A stretch of DNA of 64,000 nucleotides from Thiocapsa imhoffii. GTDB lineage: Bacteria; Pseudomonadota; Gammaproteobacteria; Chromatiales; Chromatiaceae. The notes beneath the pieces are model-generated. The model was not told where the DNA came from and searched no databases. It was given only the letters and a program-made list of their open reading frames with translations. Positions 1-9,206 of this stretch are shown here, piece by piece; the first letter of the stretch is position 1, and the number at the start of each line of letters is the position of its first letter. Both the position numbers and the translations under genes were made by a program. The stretch spans positions 45,379 through 109,378 of the forward strand of contig NZ_NRSD01000016.1 of the NCBI RefSeq assembly GCF_016583985.1, given 5' to 3'.

Positions 1-147
1 CAGGCTGTTCATTCCACGCAGACCAAGGCGAGGGATACGCCATTATTGATCGTGAGCGTTTTCGATTACCTGGTCCAGAATCTCGGTGGAGGAGTTCTTC
101 TCGCTCCGCCCCCTGCCAACTTTTCGACGCAGTCGTTCGTCCCCTGA
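1..147 (+). CDS. Possible 3' end of an upstream gene (partial)
   Basis: Frame 1 is open from the first base to a TGA at 145-147 (48 codons). The residues include a hydrophobic stretch (LLIVSVFDYLVQNLGGG) and a proline-rich end, which could be the tail of a protein that starts outside the window. I do not recognise the family and 48 open codons is weak evidence in GC-rich DNA. The rest up to 270 holds no gene I can support. A GGAG eight bases before the MgtE start is the only clear signal there. Confidence 0.2.
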   Translation, partial: QAVHSTQTKARDTPLLIVSVFDYLVQNLGGGVLLAPPPANFSTQSFVP

Positions 148-270
148 TCACCACCCTGACGGTCTTCGGCGTCGGTCGCGGAACAGTTTGAAGGTCTGTT
201 GAGCTGCCGACCACTTCTAGCCTTGTCCAATGACAGACGAGGTTGATGCCTGATTTTTGGAGTACAACCT

Positions 271-1656
271 ATGACGTCTGATGATTTGAGGCAGGCTGCG
301 CACGGGGATGCAGACGCGCTGACGCGTCTCTCCTTGGCACTCAAGGGCAAAGGCAATGACCTTGTTGAGCTCGCCGAGGCAGCGGCTGCGCTGGAACCGG
401 CCGAAACGGCACGCCTTATCTTGGGGCTCCGCCCGCGACGGGCCCGGGTACTGCTGACACTCCTTGACGATACCCCGAGCCTGCGGGTTCTACAGGCTCT
501 GGATCCGTCGGTCTCGGATGTCTTGCTCGATCGTGATCAGCAAGCGCGAATCGCGAAAATCGTCGCCAAGCTACCAGTCGAGGAGGCCGCGGACTTCCTG
601 GCAGAGTCACCGCGAGACCTGGTGGAGGTGACCTTGGAGGCGCTCGGTCAACCGATTGATTTGGTTCGGGCCCTCGACCACCGCAACGAGACGGCTGGGG
701 CCTTGATGCGTCGTCGTTTGGTGGCCGCACCGCTCGACTGGACCATTGCACAGGTCATCGACAAGATCCGCGAACAATCCGATCGCATCGATCGCCTGTA
801 CGCGGTGTATGCGATCGACTCGGAGCGTCGGCTGCACGGCTATTTGAAGATCCGTGATCTCTTGTTGTTGGCTCCTGAGACCCAGGTGGGTGATGTCATG
901 CACCGTGACACCATCATGGTCTCAGCAGGGATGGACCGAGCCGAGGTCGCGCGCATCGCCGATCGAGCCCAGCTCCCAGTGCTCCCGGTCGTCGACAGCG
1001 AGTTGCGCCTCCTCGGGCGCGTCACAACCGATGAACTGCGGGCGATCGACCGCGCTGAGGCCGAAGAGGACATGAAGCTCATGTCGGGGCTGGCGCCGGA
1101 TTCGAGCGCAGCAGACGGACCGCTGCGGATTGTCCCGCGCCGCTTGCCCTGGCTGGCCGCGGGACTCATTGGCTCCGGGACGGCGGCCTTTGTTGTGGGA
1201 TCTTACGAGGATGCACTCGCCAAGGCCGCAATCCTTGCGAGCTTGATCCCGATCGTGATGTCCATGGCTGGCAACGCTGGGATCCAGGCCTCGACCGTGA
1301 CGGTGCAGGCGCAGGCCTCAGGAGGCTTCTGGATCGGGGATTTGGGCGGACGGATTCTGCGTGAGATCGGCGGGGCACTCCTGAACGGACTCATCGTCGG
1401 GATCCTTGTAGCACTCGCCATCGTTGGGATTGGAGAATTCATCCCGATCGAGCGCCCATTCGATCTCGGCTTGACTGCGGGCTTGACCCTCGTGGCCGTG
1501 ACCACGCAGGCGGCGACCATCGGTGCGCTGATTCCCGTCTTGCTAGAACGTCTGGGATTCGATCCGGCGGTTGCGACCGGGGTCTTTATCACCACGTCCA
1601 ATGACGTGATGGGAGTGCTGATCTTTTTCCTGATTGCCACGGCGGTCTATCTCTAG
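271..1656 (+). CDS. mgtE: MgtE-family magnesium channel/transporter
   Basis: An inner-membrane Mg2+ channel of 461 residues, the usual family length. The order fits MgtE: an acidic helical N-domain (about 1-140), two CBS domains (about 145-260) that sense Mg2+ in the cytosol, a linker helix with EAEEDMKLM, then five membrane segments from about 293 to the end. The conserved pore signature is seen as SMAGNAGIQAST at about 331-342 and TTSNDVMG near 441-448. GGAG lies eight bases upstream of the ATG. The N-domain is compact but complete. The gene stands alone: the next real gene is 280 bases downstream. No M-box-like leader could be recognised by eye, so regulation is probably through the CBS gate. 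Confidence 0.93.
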   Translation: MTSDDLRQAAHGDADALTRLSLALKGKGNDLVELAEAAAALEPAETARLILGLRPRRARVLLTLLDDTPSLRVLQALDPSVSDVLLDRDQQARIAKIVAKLPVEEAADFLAESPRDLVEVTLEALGQPIDLVRALDHRNETAGALMRRRLVAAPLDWTIAQVIDKIREQSDRIDRLYAVYAIDSERRLHGYLKIRDLLLLAPETQVGDVMHRDTIMVSAGMDRAEVARIADRAQLPVLPVVDSELRLLGRVTTDELRAIDRAEAEEDMKLMSGLAPDSSAADGPLRIVPRRLPWLAAGLIGSGTAAFVVGSYEDALAKAAILASLIPIVMSMAGNAGIQASTVTVQAQASGGFWIGDLGGRILREIGGALLNGLIVGILVALAIVGIGEFIPIERPFDLGLTAGLTLVAVTTQAATIGALIPVLLERLGFDPAVATGVFITTSNDVMGVLIFFLIATAVYL

Positions 1657-1935
1657 TCCACCCTGCTCGCATCATTGCTATGTCCCTAAGCTCACGATGC
1701 CCAAACGCTCCGTTGGCGATCGCATCGTGATGGCCACAGGCTTCCGCATTCCTGTTCCGTTTGCACTGCGTTCCACAGTCCAATCGATCCCCGGGAGTGC
1801 CCATCACAATGGATTGATGAAATGGATTCGACGCCATCTCATCAACTATGCTTTAATGCAAACCTTGATCTCAGCATCAACGCAACCATTTTGATATTTG
1901 ATCAACGCAACCCCGCACACAACTGGAACGGAAGT

Positions 1936-2325
1936 ATGGAATACGAACAACTGAGTTTGGACGAACTGCAGAAACAGGCCGACGAAATCGCCCAACAGCA
2001 GTCGGTCATTGCGCAACTGCTGCTGAAAAAACGAGAAGAAGGACGCGGCGATTTCATCCGCGAACTGCGCGAGATGATCCTCGAGCGCGGTTATGACCTT
2101 GAGGATATCGCCAGTCGACTGACACGGGGAGCCCGGAAAACGACCAGCAACAACCCCGTCGACAAGCGACGCTATGTCGATCCCAACGATCATGAGCGTT
2201 TCTATATCCGTGGTCCGCTCCCGGGTTGGCTGAAAGAGCAGATGCAGGCCAATGGCTACGACCCGGCGAACAAGGCAGACCGTGACCGCTTCAAGGTCGA
2301 GCGGCTGACGCTGATCGAGCCCTGA
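1936..2325 (+). CDS. H-NS-like nucleoid protein with divergent DNA-binding loop
   Basis: A 129-residue protein with an N-terminal coiled coil (about 1-65, rich in Leu, Gln and Glu, ending LREMILERGYDLEDIAS) for dimerisation and a C-terminal H-NS-type domain (about 80-125: RYVDPNDHERFYIRGPLPGWL). H-NS family members bind the minor groove of AT-rich DNA and silence acquired genes. The usual loop of this kind is a GRGRxP or QGR core; here the matching place reads RGPLP, so binding preference may differ. I chose the ATG at 1936 because AACGGAAG precedes it and the coiled coil begins directly. A longer reading from 1822 adds unconserved residues. The 1657-1935 interval shows no gene. Confidence 0.72.
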   Translation: MEYEQLSLDELQKQADEIAQQQSVIAQLLLKKREEGRGDFIRELREMILERGYDLEDIASRLTRGARKTTSNNPVDKRRYVDPNDHERFYIRGPLPGWLKEQMQANGYDPANKADRDRFKVERLTLIEP

Positions 2326-2390
2326 TCAAGCCGGCCCCACCCCGGCCACCCCAGCCGATCGCGGCTCACCAAAACGGGCCGCGCCAACTC

Positions 2391-2990
2391 TCACCTACGC
2401 TGGGGGCGGCTGTCGATGTCGCCCAATCCCCCTGCTTGATCCCAGACGATCTCTTCTGCCCGCCGAGACAGCTCGGTCGTGACCGCCGCAGCGAAATCCT
2501 CCTTAACTGCTGACCAGGAGCGGCTGGCGATGGTGATCGGAGCCGGTGCCGGAAAGTCCTTGAACCAGGGCCCATAGGAAGGCCGCAACACCTGCTCACG
2601 CTCGGCAGCCAGGACCGCGAGATCCGCATGCTTGACCGCCGGCGGCTCGGGATGGAGAAGGCCGAAGACCTCGGCCACGACCGCATGAATGCGCGCCTCC
2701 ACCGCCCGGTACTCCGGCATGATCCGTTTCAGCGGACTCACCATGTCGCCGATGTACGCCTCGGCCGCATCGTGCAACAGGCCGTCCAGGCGCAGCTCCG
2801 GAGGCAGTAACTCCGCGACATGCAACGAGTGCTGCGCCACGCTATAAGGAAACCGTGCCGCGCCGTTGAAGCGGTTCATCAGCGACAGCGAATGGACAAT
2901 GTCCTCCAGACAGACCATCTCGGGTCGTGGGTCGCAGAGGTCAAACGCGATGCCGCTGAAGGTATGGATGTGGACGGGGTGGGTGGTCAT
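2391..2990 (-). CDS. HD-domain phosphohydrolase (YfbR-like)
   Basis: A cytosolic metal-dependent phosphohydrolase of 199 residues. The metal-binding pattern is visible: SVAQHSLHVAELL, then GLLHDAAEAYIGD (the HD pair), then a later Asp in VKHADLAVLAAE. This arrangement matches the YfbR/HDDC2 branch, whose known members remove phosphate from deoxynucleoside 5'-monophosphates, although other substrates are possible. The N-terminus (HIHTFSGIAFDL, LEDIVHSLS) fits the branch that often sits in phage or accessory regions. The protein is the normal length. It is alone on the minus strand, and the flanks carry nothing that fixes the substrate. Confidence 0.85.
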   Translation of the reverse strand: MTTHPVHIHTFSGIAFDLCDPRPEMVCLEDIVHSLSLMNRFNGAARFPYSVAQHSLHVAELLPPELRLDGLLHDAAEAYIGDMVSPLKRIMPEYRAVEARIHAVVAEVFGLLHPEPPAVKHADLAVLAAEREQVLRPSYGPWFKDFPAPAPITIASRSWSAVKEDFAAAVTTELSRRAEEIVWDQAGGLGDIDSRPQRR

Positions 2991-3267
2991 GAGCAGCGCG
3001 CGCGCCTCGATTCAAGGTCGGGTGGCCTCTCCATTGTGCCACCATACGCATGATAAAACATAAGGCCTTGCTGCGTCAGAGCAATCCATTTGCCCTATTT
3101 GACGTGCTGGGTTTGTGACTCCATTCTGAACCCGCACGTCGCGTCAAACAGCGATCAAGAGCAAGGCTTTGATACCAAAAGACACTCGGCACTATGCCGC
3201 CACCGGAAGGCGCTTCGGATTGCAAGCGTCCTTCTGGATCTGATCCTTATGTTGCGCATGGCGACGC

Positions 3268-3762
3268 TCATGCCTGGCCGATATGATCGAGCTCGCGCTG
3301 CAGTTTCAGTCGATCGAGCGACTCGAACGGGAGCGCGACAAAGATTTTAATTCGGTTCTCGATTTCGCGAAACGCAACGCGAAAGGCATTGAGACGGGTC
3401 AGATCATCGCCTTCCACCGCCGCGGGGTCTTCCGTCCCCCAGTGGGCTGTCATGGGCTGCCCTGGCCAGATCGGACAAACCTCGCCTTGAGCTTTATCAC
3501 ACACCGTAAAGACAAAATCCATGACTGGGGCATCGGGTTGTGAAAATTCAGCCCAGTCTTTGCTGCGCAAGCCATCCGTCACATAGTTGTTGCGGCGCAG
3601 CAGATCCAGGGCTAGAGGATGAACCTCACCTGTTGGATGGCTGCCGGCGCTGAATCCGCGAAAACGACCTGATCCCCATCGTTCGATGATACGCTCCGCG
3701 AGGATACTGCGTGCGGAGTTGCCGGTGCAGAGAAATAAAACATTGAAGGAGGATGTGGCCAT
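3268..3762 (-). CDS. arsC: Arsenate reductase, thioredoxin-coupled (LMW phosphatase fold)
   Basis: Reduces arsenate to arsenite in the cytosol so that it can be exported. The protein is 164 residues with the low-molecular-weight phosphatase loop near the N-terminus, LCTGNSARS, giving Cys12 and Arg18 (CX5R). Two further cysteines, Cys88 and Cys95 in FTVCDKAQGEVCP, have the seven-residue spacing of the relay pair in pI258-type ArsC, so electrons probably come from thioredoxin. No arsR, arsB or acr3 lies beside it, so it is a stand-alone copy. The C-terminal part (EIENRIKIFVALPFESLD) is typical. AGGAGG sits just upstream of the ATG at 3762. Confidence 0.93.
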   Translation of the reverse strand: MATSSFNVLFLCTGNSARSILAERIIERWGSGRFRGFSAGSHPTGEVHPLALDLLRRNNYVTDGLRSKDWAEFSQPDAPVMDFVFTVCDKAQGEVCPIWPGQPMTAHWGTEDPAAVEGDDLTRLNAFRVAFREIENRIKIFVALPFESLDRLKLQRELDHIGQA

Positions 3763-4116
3763 GATGAAGCTTCTCGTTTTGATGTGTTGTCATGCCGTTC
3801 GCGGCCCGTGAGGACATGGACTCGAACTCTGGTTGACCGGGGTGGCGCAAAGGTGTCTTGGCCAGGACTCGGTGCCAATATGCTCAACGGATTCTTACTA
3901 CTGGACACGTGAATCTTTTGTGACATGTTGACGACTGTTCTGTGAATGGGGACAACGAGAGGTGGTCGCGGGTGCGGAAGCCGAGAGCACACAGAGTTGC
4001 ACGCCATTGAAATCACCCACGTCTCCTTGAACAGCATATCCGATGATGCGAGATTGCGCAGAATGTATCTTATGTCAAGTCAATGCGCCTTCAAGCATTC
4101 GACGGCCTTCAGGTCA
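3763..4116. other. Intergenic stretch with no recognisable gene
   Basis: This 354-base interval separates arsC from the large GGDEF gene. Neither strand gives a sequence I recognise. It is less GC-rich than its neighbours around 3880-3930, which suits the arsC promoter side, but no boxes stand out. Confidence 0.5.
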
Positions 4117-6474
4117 TCAGGATGCGGCAGACCCTCGGTCATGCCGCCATGCGTTACTGGACGCAACAGGTCCGCTTTTGCAACCTGGCGCAACAACTCC
4201 TTCTTCGGCTGCCGCCGCTTGCCAAACTGCGCTTACCACCTGGTTGCGTCCGCGTGCCTTGGCCTCGTAGAGGAGCACGTCGGCACGCGTGTAGATCGCG
4301 TCCCAGTCGGTGAGCGGTGGGTCGCCGTTGCGGATATCCGCTGGACAAGCCGTTAGGAATCCAATCGACAGGGTGACGACCGGCGCGGTAACGCTGCCCG
4401 CGTGTTCGATCCCGAGACCCTCGACGGCGACGCGCAAACGTTCGGCGTCGCTCACGCTGGCCTCCGTGAACATCACTGCAAACTCCTCGCCGCCGGTGCG
4501 AAAAGCCAGATCACCGGCGCGCCGCGTCAGTTGGATCAACAAGGCTCCGATCTGTCGCAACACCTCGTCGCCGGCTGGATGGCCGTAATGGTCGTTGTAT
4601 TCCTTGAAATGATCGATGTCCGCGAGCAGCAGGTGCAGCGTTCGCTGCGCGCGCGCGGCGCGCTGCCACTCGGACGGCAGCCGCTCCTGGAAGTGCCGAC
4701 GGTTGTAAAGGCCGGTGAGTCCGTCGGTGATGGTCAGCATTTCGATTCGTGTATTGGCCGCGCGCAGTGCAGCATTGAGGCGCTGCAGGTGGTGGTTCCA
4801 GACCAAGACGCCGAGCACCGCCAGGGCGAGCGCGAGTGCCCAGGGCCAGAACCGCAACAGGTCGGGGGGCTGCTCGTAGCGCACCGAGATCCAGCGGTCG
4901 CGCACCGCGCGGATCTCCTGCGCCGGCACTGCGGCGACTGCCCGCGACAGGCTGGAATGCAGCAACGGGAGTCCCTTGCGCACGCCGATCGCCAACTCAT
5001 AGCGCTGCGGCAGATCGCCGGCGACCTTGACGTTCAGGATGCCATGCTCACGGGCGGCGTAGGCGACGGTCGGCAGCAGGTCGATATAGCCGAACACATG
5101 CCCGAGGGACACGGCGCGCATCGCCGTGACCACGTCCGGCACCGTTGCGATGACGAGTGCCGGGTGCGCGCGGCGCAACATGTCGATGCCGGCGTGTCCG
5201 GCCACCATGACGAAGCGCTGATGCGTGTGCGCATCCAAGGTGCCTTCGAAACGTGCGCCTTCGCGCACGACGACGACCATCGGCTCCGACAACAGTGATC
5301 CGGTGAAGTCCAGGTACTCCGCGCGTTCCGGGGTGATGGCGACCGCGGAGACGATGTCGCAGTGCCCATCACGCGCAAGCTGGATCGTCTCGCTCCAACT
5401 CGCGGTGCGCACCAACTGTGTCGTGTGGCCCAGCCGTGCCATTGCCAGATTCAACAGTTCCGCCATGATGCCCTGACTGCGACCGTCCGCCGTCAGACCA
5501 TCGAAGGGCATCCAGTCGGGATCGATGCACAGCCGGATCGGCCCCAGGCCTTCCAGGACAGACCGTTCCTGGTCACTCAGCAGGATTTCGTCGGTGCCGG
5601 CCGGGCTCTTCAGCGGTGACAGGAACCAGCGCGCCTGCAACCGCGTGCGCTCGTCCTCGCCCATCGCCGCCAGCCCCTTGTCGATGATCGAGATGGCTTC
5701 CGGCCAGTCGTCGCGAACGGCGAACACCAGTTCCAGCGGCTCGTTGAGGTCGAACGCAAATTGCAGGAAGGGCCGACCCAGACGGTTGGCCCGATACAGC
5801 AGTGAACCGTTGTCGAAGGTAGCATCGGCGTCGCCGGTGGTGACCGCATCGATGATCTCATCGACCGTGTCGAACCGCAGGATGCGGGCGTGCGAAAGGC
5901 CGCTGGCGACCTTCTCGTCGAACAGATTGCCGTGATGCAGAGCGATCGCGCGCCCCGCGAGGTCGTCACGGGACTGGAGGTTCAGTGGATTGCCTTTAGG
6001 GACCAACAGGTATTTTTGCAGCCGGATATAGGGTGCGGAGAAGCGCAAATGCTCAGCGCGTTCCGGGTGCACGACGCCGGTACTGAGTCCATCGATGGCA
6101 CGGCTGAGGGTCTGCTCCTGGCGCTCGCGCCAGTCGCCTGGCAGGAGCCGCACGCGCAGCCCGGTCAACGCCGCAATGCGCTCGAGCACGTCGGCGTCGT
6201 AGCCGGTGACGGTGCCGTCTTCACCGACGATGACGTAGGGTTCCCAGTGATCACCGGTGCCAAGCGTGATGACTGGATGGGCGCGGAGAAAGGCCTGCTC
6301 GGCCGGCGTCAATTCAACTGGAGGTGCCGACTGTGCTTGGCAGTCGGCGAGCGGCGCCGCAGGCGTGGCTGACGTCGGGGCTGCGACGGTCACCGCGATC
6401 AGCCACAGAGCGTACAGTGCCACCCAACCGCTGCGGCATCCGTCCGACACTACACAGCGAATCGTCTGAGACAT
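4117..6474 (-). CDS. Membrane diguanylate cyclase with two periplasmic solute-binding (SBP_bac_3) domains
   Basis: A 785-residue sensor that makes cyclic di-GMP. It starts with a hydrophobic signal or anchor segment (about 16-38), then two tandem periplasmic amino-acid-binding-type domains (about 60-290, with GYDADVLERIAALTGLRV, and about 305-540, with the analogous GIMAELLNLAMARLGH). A single membrane helix follows (FWPWALALALAVLGVLVW, about 553-570), then a cytosolic GGDEF domain (TDGLTGLYNRRHF to the end). The active site reads GGEEF. RAGD lies five residues before it, which is the RxxD inhibitory site, so product feedback is likely. Known relatives with two such domains sense small polar ligands. 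There is no EAL domain and no operon partner. Confidence 0.9.
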   Translation of the reverse strand: MSQTIRCVVSDGCRSGWVALYALWLIAVTVAAPTSATPAAPLADCQAQSAPPVELTPAEQAFLRAHPVITLGTGDHWEPYVIVGEDGTVTGYDADVLERIAALTGLRVRLLPGDWRERQEQTLSRAIDGLSTGVVHPERAEHLRFSAPYIRLQKYLLVPKGNPLNLQSRDDLAGRAIALHHGNLFDEKVASGLSHARILRFDTVDEIIDAVTTGDADATFDNGSLLYRANRLGRPFLQFAFDLNEPLELVFAVRDDWPEAISIIDKGLAAMGEDERTRLQARWFLSPLKSPAGTDEILLSDQERSVLEGLGPIRLCIDPDWMPFDGLTADGRSQGIMAELLNLAMARLGHTTQLVRTASWSETIQLARDGHCDIVSAVAITPERAEYLDFTGSLLSEPMVVVVREGARFEGTLDAHTHQRFVMVAGHAGIDMLRRAHPALVIATVPDVVTAMRAVSLGHVFGYIDLLPTVAYAAREHGILNVKVAGDLPQRYELAIGVRKGLPLLHSSLSRAVAAVPAQEIRAVRDRWISVRYEQPPDLLRFWPWALALALAVLGVLVWNHHLQRLNAALRAANTRIEMLTITDGLTGLYNRRHFQERLPSEWQRAARAQRTLHLLLADIDHFKEYNDHYGHPAGDEVLRQIGALLIQLTRRAGDLAFRTGGEEFAVMFTEASVSDAERLRVAVEGLGIEHAGSVTAPVVTLSIGFLTACPADIRNGDPPLTDWDAIYTRADVLLYEAKARGRNQVVSAVWQAAAAEEGVVAPGCKSGPVASSNAWRHDRGSAAS

Positions 6475-7171
6475 CGTGCCTGCTGTTTCTGAGATATGCT
6501 CAGCGCCATATCCCGCGCCTTAGAGGGTCATTGTTCTGGTTTCAGCTTCGCCAGTTGCCGCTCAGTAGAATGGTGACCTCGTGCAGCCCAGAATGATCGC
6601 AAACATGGGACTCCGTCAACCTCGACGAGGCTCTGCCTTCGTCCCCTCACAACTCACCCCATTACCTGTTTGGGTTGGCTCAATGGTCAGGGATGGTGGC
6701 CTTACTCACTACCACGAGCGCCGAGGCCTTCATCGCGGATCTGTGGGCGTTGGGGATTGCCAAGCAAATCGAGGATGGCGTCGCGACGGTGGCTCAGTCG
6801 AGTGTCACCGCATCCAGGTAGAACCAGCGTCCGTCTTCTTTATAGTTAGGGGTAGAACAAGCAGTCGTGTCACCAGCCGCCATTTCCGCGTAGATTCAGC
6901 ATCTGAGTCCATCTGAGGTGTTGATCATCCGCCTTGGCCTGGAGCGGTCAGTCGCGCTACTGACGCGGGTAGCGGAAAGTCCGGTCTGATTCTGAAGTGA
7001 CAAGTCACCGCGACCCGGATCTGCCTCTTGGCACCTCGTCTTCGGCGACCGCTTCGGACGCGTAGCGGTCGGTCGGGGCGAACCGGCTCAGCGCCGGCTC
7101 TCGCCCGTGAACCGGCCATTAGCAACTCCCCCTCGTTCATAGCAAGCTGGGAGTCAGCAAACGGAGACAGA
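6475..7171. other. Intergenic stretch, no supported gene
   Basis: About 700 bases between the divergent-side end of the GGDEF gene and the RES toxin. The only slightly coding-like piece is an ATG reading frame at 6693-6821 on the plus strand (42 residues, VALLTTTSAEAFIADLWALG), without a clear ribosome site or known relatives. I cannot support a gene here. Confidence 0.45.
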
Positions 7172-7699
7172 TCATCGCGCCCAACTGGACATATCGCGAG
7201 GGAGTCGCCCGTCGGGGTCGTTGACGGTGACCGAGTTGCCATCCACGAGCCGCTCTGAATACACCACGACGTTGGTTCCGCCCTCGTGCGCCTGGCTCGG
7301 AAAGAGGATGCCGGTGTAGCCATGGGCCAGCACCAGATCGGCGAGAACCCATGTCGGGGGTTCGATGTGCCGCTCGAACTTCAGGTGTCGCCAGTCCTCG
7401 CGCCAGTCGTGCCATAGCGCGTCCCAGAGCGCCCCGTCGTGGAGCTGGCGCAGGTCGACTAGGTCGCGCAGCGCCGCGGTGTACGAGCACATCGTGCAGG
7501 GTGGGAGGAAGGGTGAGGTCTGCTGGTACTCGCGCAAGGCGGTCACCTCATCCAACGACAGGTACAGCGCCTCGACGCCTTCTCGGTTGAAGCGCCCGCC
7601 TCGGGTTGCAGCGCCTGCGCCGCTGGTTGGCCGGCTGGCCCACTGCGGGGTAAGCGCCCGGAATAACGTGCTGCCGGGGGGCAGATCGCAGAGGATCAA
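7172..7699 (-). CDS. RES-domain toxin
   Basis: A 175-residue RES-family protein, the toxin half of a Xre/RES type II module. Characterised RES toxins degrade or modify NAD+ and are related to ADP-ribosyltransferase folds. The family's Arg, Glu and Ser positions are visible: FRALTPQWASRPTSG near the start, GGRFNREGVEALYLS, and ALREYQQ. The reading frame begins with TTG at 7697-7699, overlapping the antitoxin stop in a TTGA arrangement, which implies translational coupling. The C-terminal part (GYTGILFPSQAHEGGTNVVV) matches the SxxxxxGxN-type end of RES proteins. It appears intact. Confidence 0.87.
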   Translation of the reverse strand: MILCDLPPGSTLFRALTPQWASRPTSGAGAATRGGRFNREGVEALYLSLDEVTALREYQQTSPFLPPCTMCSYTAALRDLVDLRQLHDGALWDALWHDWREDWRHLKFERHIEPPTWVLADLVLAHGYTGILFPSQAHEGGTNVVVYSERLVDGNSVTVNDPDGRLPRDMSSWAR

Positions 7700-8064
7700 C
7701 CGACGAACCCGGTGCCGATGGACTCCAGGTAGCCGATCGCATCCTCGGTCCGGCCTTCCTGTACCAGTTGCAACAGGGTCTTGTGACGGAACGCGGGAAT
7801 GGGTTCGTTCTTGACCAGGAAGATGGCGCGTTGCGGGTCCGGCTGCACCGCCGCCGCGGCCGACAACACGCGCATCAGGTCACGCAGTGCGGATTGCAGT
7901 CTTGGCGATTCCGGGTGGGTGCGTAAGGTGTTGCGATGGACCCCCGCCAGCTCGGCCAGATCCTGCTGTGGCATGCCGAGGATGTCGGCGACGCACGATG
8001 CAGAGAACCGCGACGTCCCGGGTTCACGCGTCGATTCGAGCACGTCTGCGAAGATGGCGGCCAT
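7696..8064 (-). CDS. Xre/MbcA/ParS-type antitoxin for the RES toxin
   Basis: A 122-residue antitoxin. The N-terminal half has a helix-turn-helix (ILGMPQQDLAELAGVHRNTLR) for operator binding. The C-terminal half (LLQLVQEGRTEDAIGYLESIGTG) is the toxin-binding MbcA/ParS/Xre (DUF2384) domain ending in the expected G-F-x-G. I placed the start at the ATG at 8064 (MAAIFADVL), since the upstream extension is rich in Cys and not family-like. Its stop overlaps the toxin start, and the antitoxin comes first, as is usual in these operons. Confidence 0.83.
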   Translation of the reverse strand: MAAIFADVLESTREPGTSRFSASCVADILGMPQQDLAELAGVHRNTLRTHPESPRLQSALRDLMRVLSAAAAVQPDPQRAIFLVKNEPIPAFRHKTLLQLVQEGRTEDAIGYLESIGTGFVG

Positions 8065-8530
8065 GGCATTGCACCTCAGGGGGCATTGATGAGATGCACA
8101 TTCTACGCACAGTACAAGCACGGCTCAAGTTCCAGCCCGTCCTGCGGCCCATCTCGGCGGCGAGCTGCATGCTGTGCACGCGCAGCCGAGCCGTTCCGGC
8201 ATATCCAGACGGCCTCTTCGAATGTCAGCTGCACGCCGACCAAAGTCCCGTAGCCTTTCCCGCCGACCAACCGATCCGGGTCGTTTGCGCCCGCTGTAGG
8301 ATCAGTGCCAAGAGTGACAGCTCCCGGCGTGTATTGATCGGTGGCGTAAACAGCGGCGAGCGTCCGCAACGCGCGTTGACCGGAAGCTCAGGTCAGATGG
8401 GCCAGTGAGCGTTGATGGGGCGATGCGACCTCAGAGCAGTCAACCAGGAGTGACAGCTTCTCGGGCCAAGCCGATGACCTGACTTCAGACCATGCTTCTG
8501 TTTCCCCTTCCTTCGACGAGGAAACAGACC
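8065..8530. other. Intergenic stretch
   Basis: 466 bases upstream of both the antitoxin and the recombinase. A minus-strand reading frame at 8103-8369 exists but has no recognisable content or ribosome site. Nothing else is supported. Confidence 0.45.
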
Positions 8531-9160
8531 ATGAAGACCACCAGTGACGCGTCCCAAACCGCCCATGAGCCGTGGAACAAAGGTAAGCTGATTGGCCAGA
8601 AGCCACCGCTGAAGTTGCAGGAGATCTGGACCGTTCGCACACAGCTGCGCATGACAGGGAAGACGCGGGAGTTGGCGCTGTTCAATTTGGCGATCGACAG
8701 CAAGCTGCGCGGCTGCGACTTGGTGGCCCTGCGGGTCCGCGATATCGCTCATGGCAACCACGTGATCGCGCGGGCCAGCGTTGTCCAGCACAAGACCCGC
8801 GAGCCGGTGCGATTCGATCTGACCGACCAGACCCGCGAGGCCGTGCAGGCCTGGATCAAAGAGGCGGCGCTGTCGTCTGCGGATTATCTCTTTCCAAGCC
8901 GTCAAAACGGCTCTCCGCACTTGTCCGCCCGTCAGTACGCGCGCATCGTGAAGCGATGGATCCAGCTCATGGGCGCTGATCCGCAAGAGTACGGGACGCA
9001 CTCGTTGCGTCGGACCAAGGCGACGTTGATCTACCGTCAGACCAAGAACTTGCGCGCAGTCCAACTGCTGTTGGGGCATCGCAAGATTGAAAGGACCGTG
9101 CGCTACTTGGGAGTGGAGGTTGACGACGCTCTCGACATTGCCGAGCACATCGAGTGCTGA
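8531..9160 (+). CDS. Tyrosine recombinase / short phage-type integrase
   Basis: A 209-residue site-specific recombinase of the stand-alone short type common in proteobacterial accessory DNA. The catalytic set is visible: Arg in SKLRGCDLVALRV, the HSLRRTKATLI box (H-x-x-R), the second His in LLLGHRKIERTVRYLG, and the nucleophilic Tyr in VRYLGVE. The N-terminal arm- and core-binding region is very short, as in this family. The ATG at 8531 follows GAGGAAACAGACC. It does not sit beside a tRNA gene or a visible attachment site, so its substrate cannot be told. It may mark an older integration event. Confidence 0.86.
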   Translation: MKTTSDASQTAHEPWNKGKLIGQKPPLKLQEIWTVRTQLRMTGKTRELALFNLAIDSKLRGCDLVALRVRDIAHGNHVIARASVVQHKTREPVRFDLTDQTREAVQAWIKEAALSSADYLFPSRQNGSPHLSARQYARIVKRWIQLMGADPQEYGTHSLRRTKATLIYRQTKNLRAVQLLLGHRKIERTVRYLGVEVDDALDIAEHIEC

Positions 9161-9206
9161 GGGAAACGTGGGCGCTCAGTCACGGCTGAGCGCCGCTCGG
9201 GAATTC

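Noticed and set aside
6693..6821. Small 42-residue gene
   Set aside because: Reads plausibly as protein but has no ribosome site, no neighbours and no known relatives.
8103..8369. Minus-strand 88-codon gene
   Set aside because: No recognised family or ribosome site; Arg/Ala-rich end suggests a chance frame.
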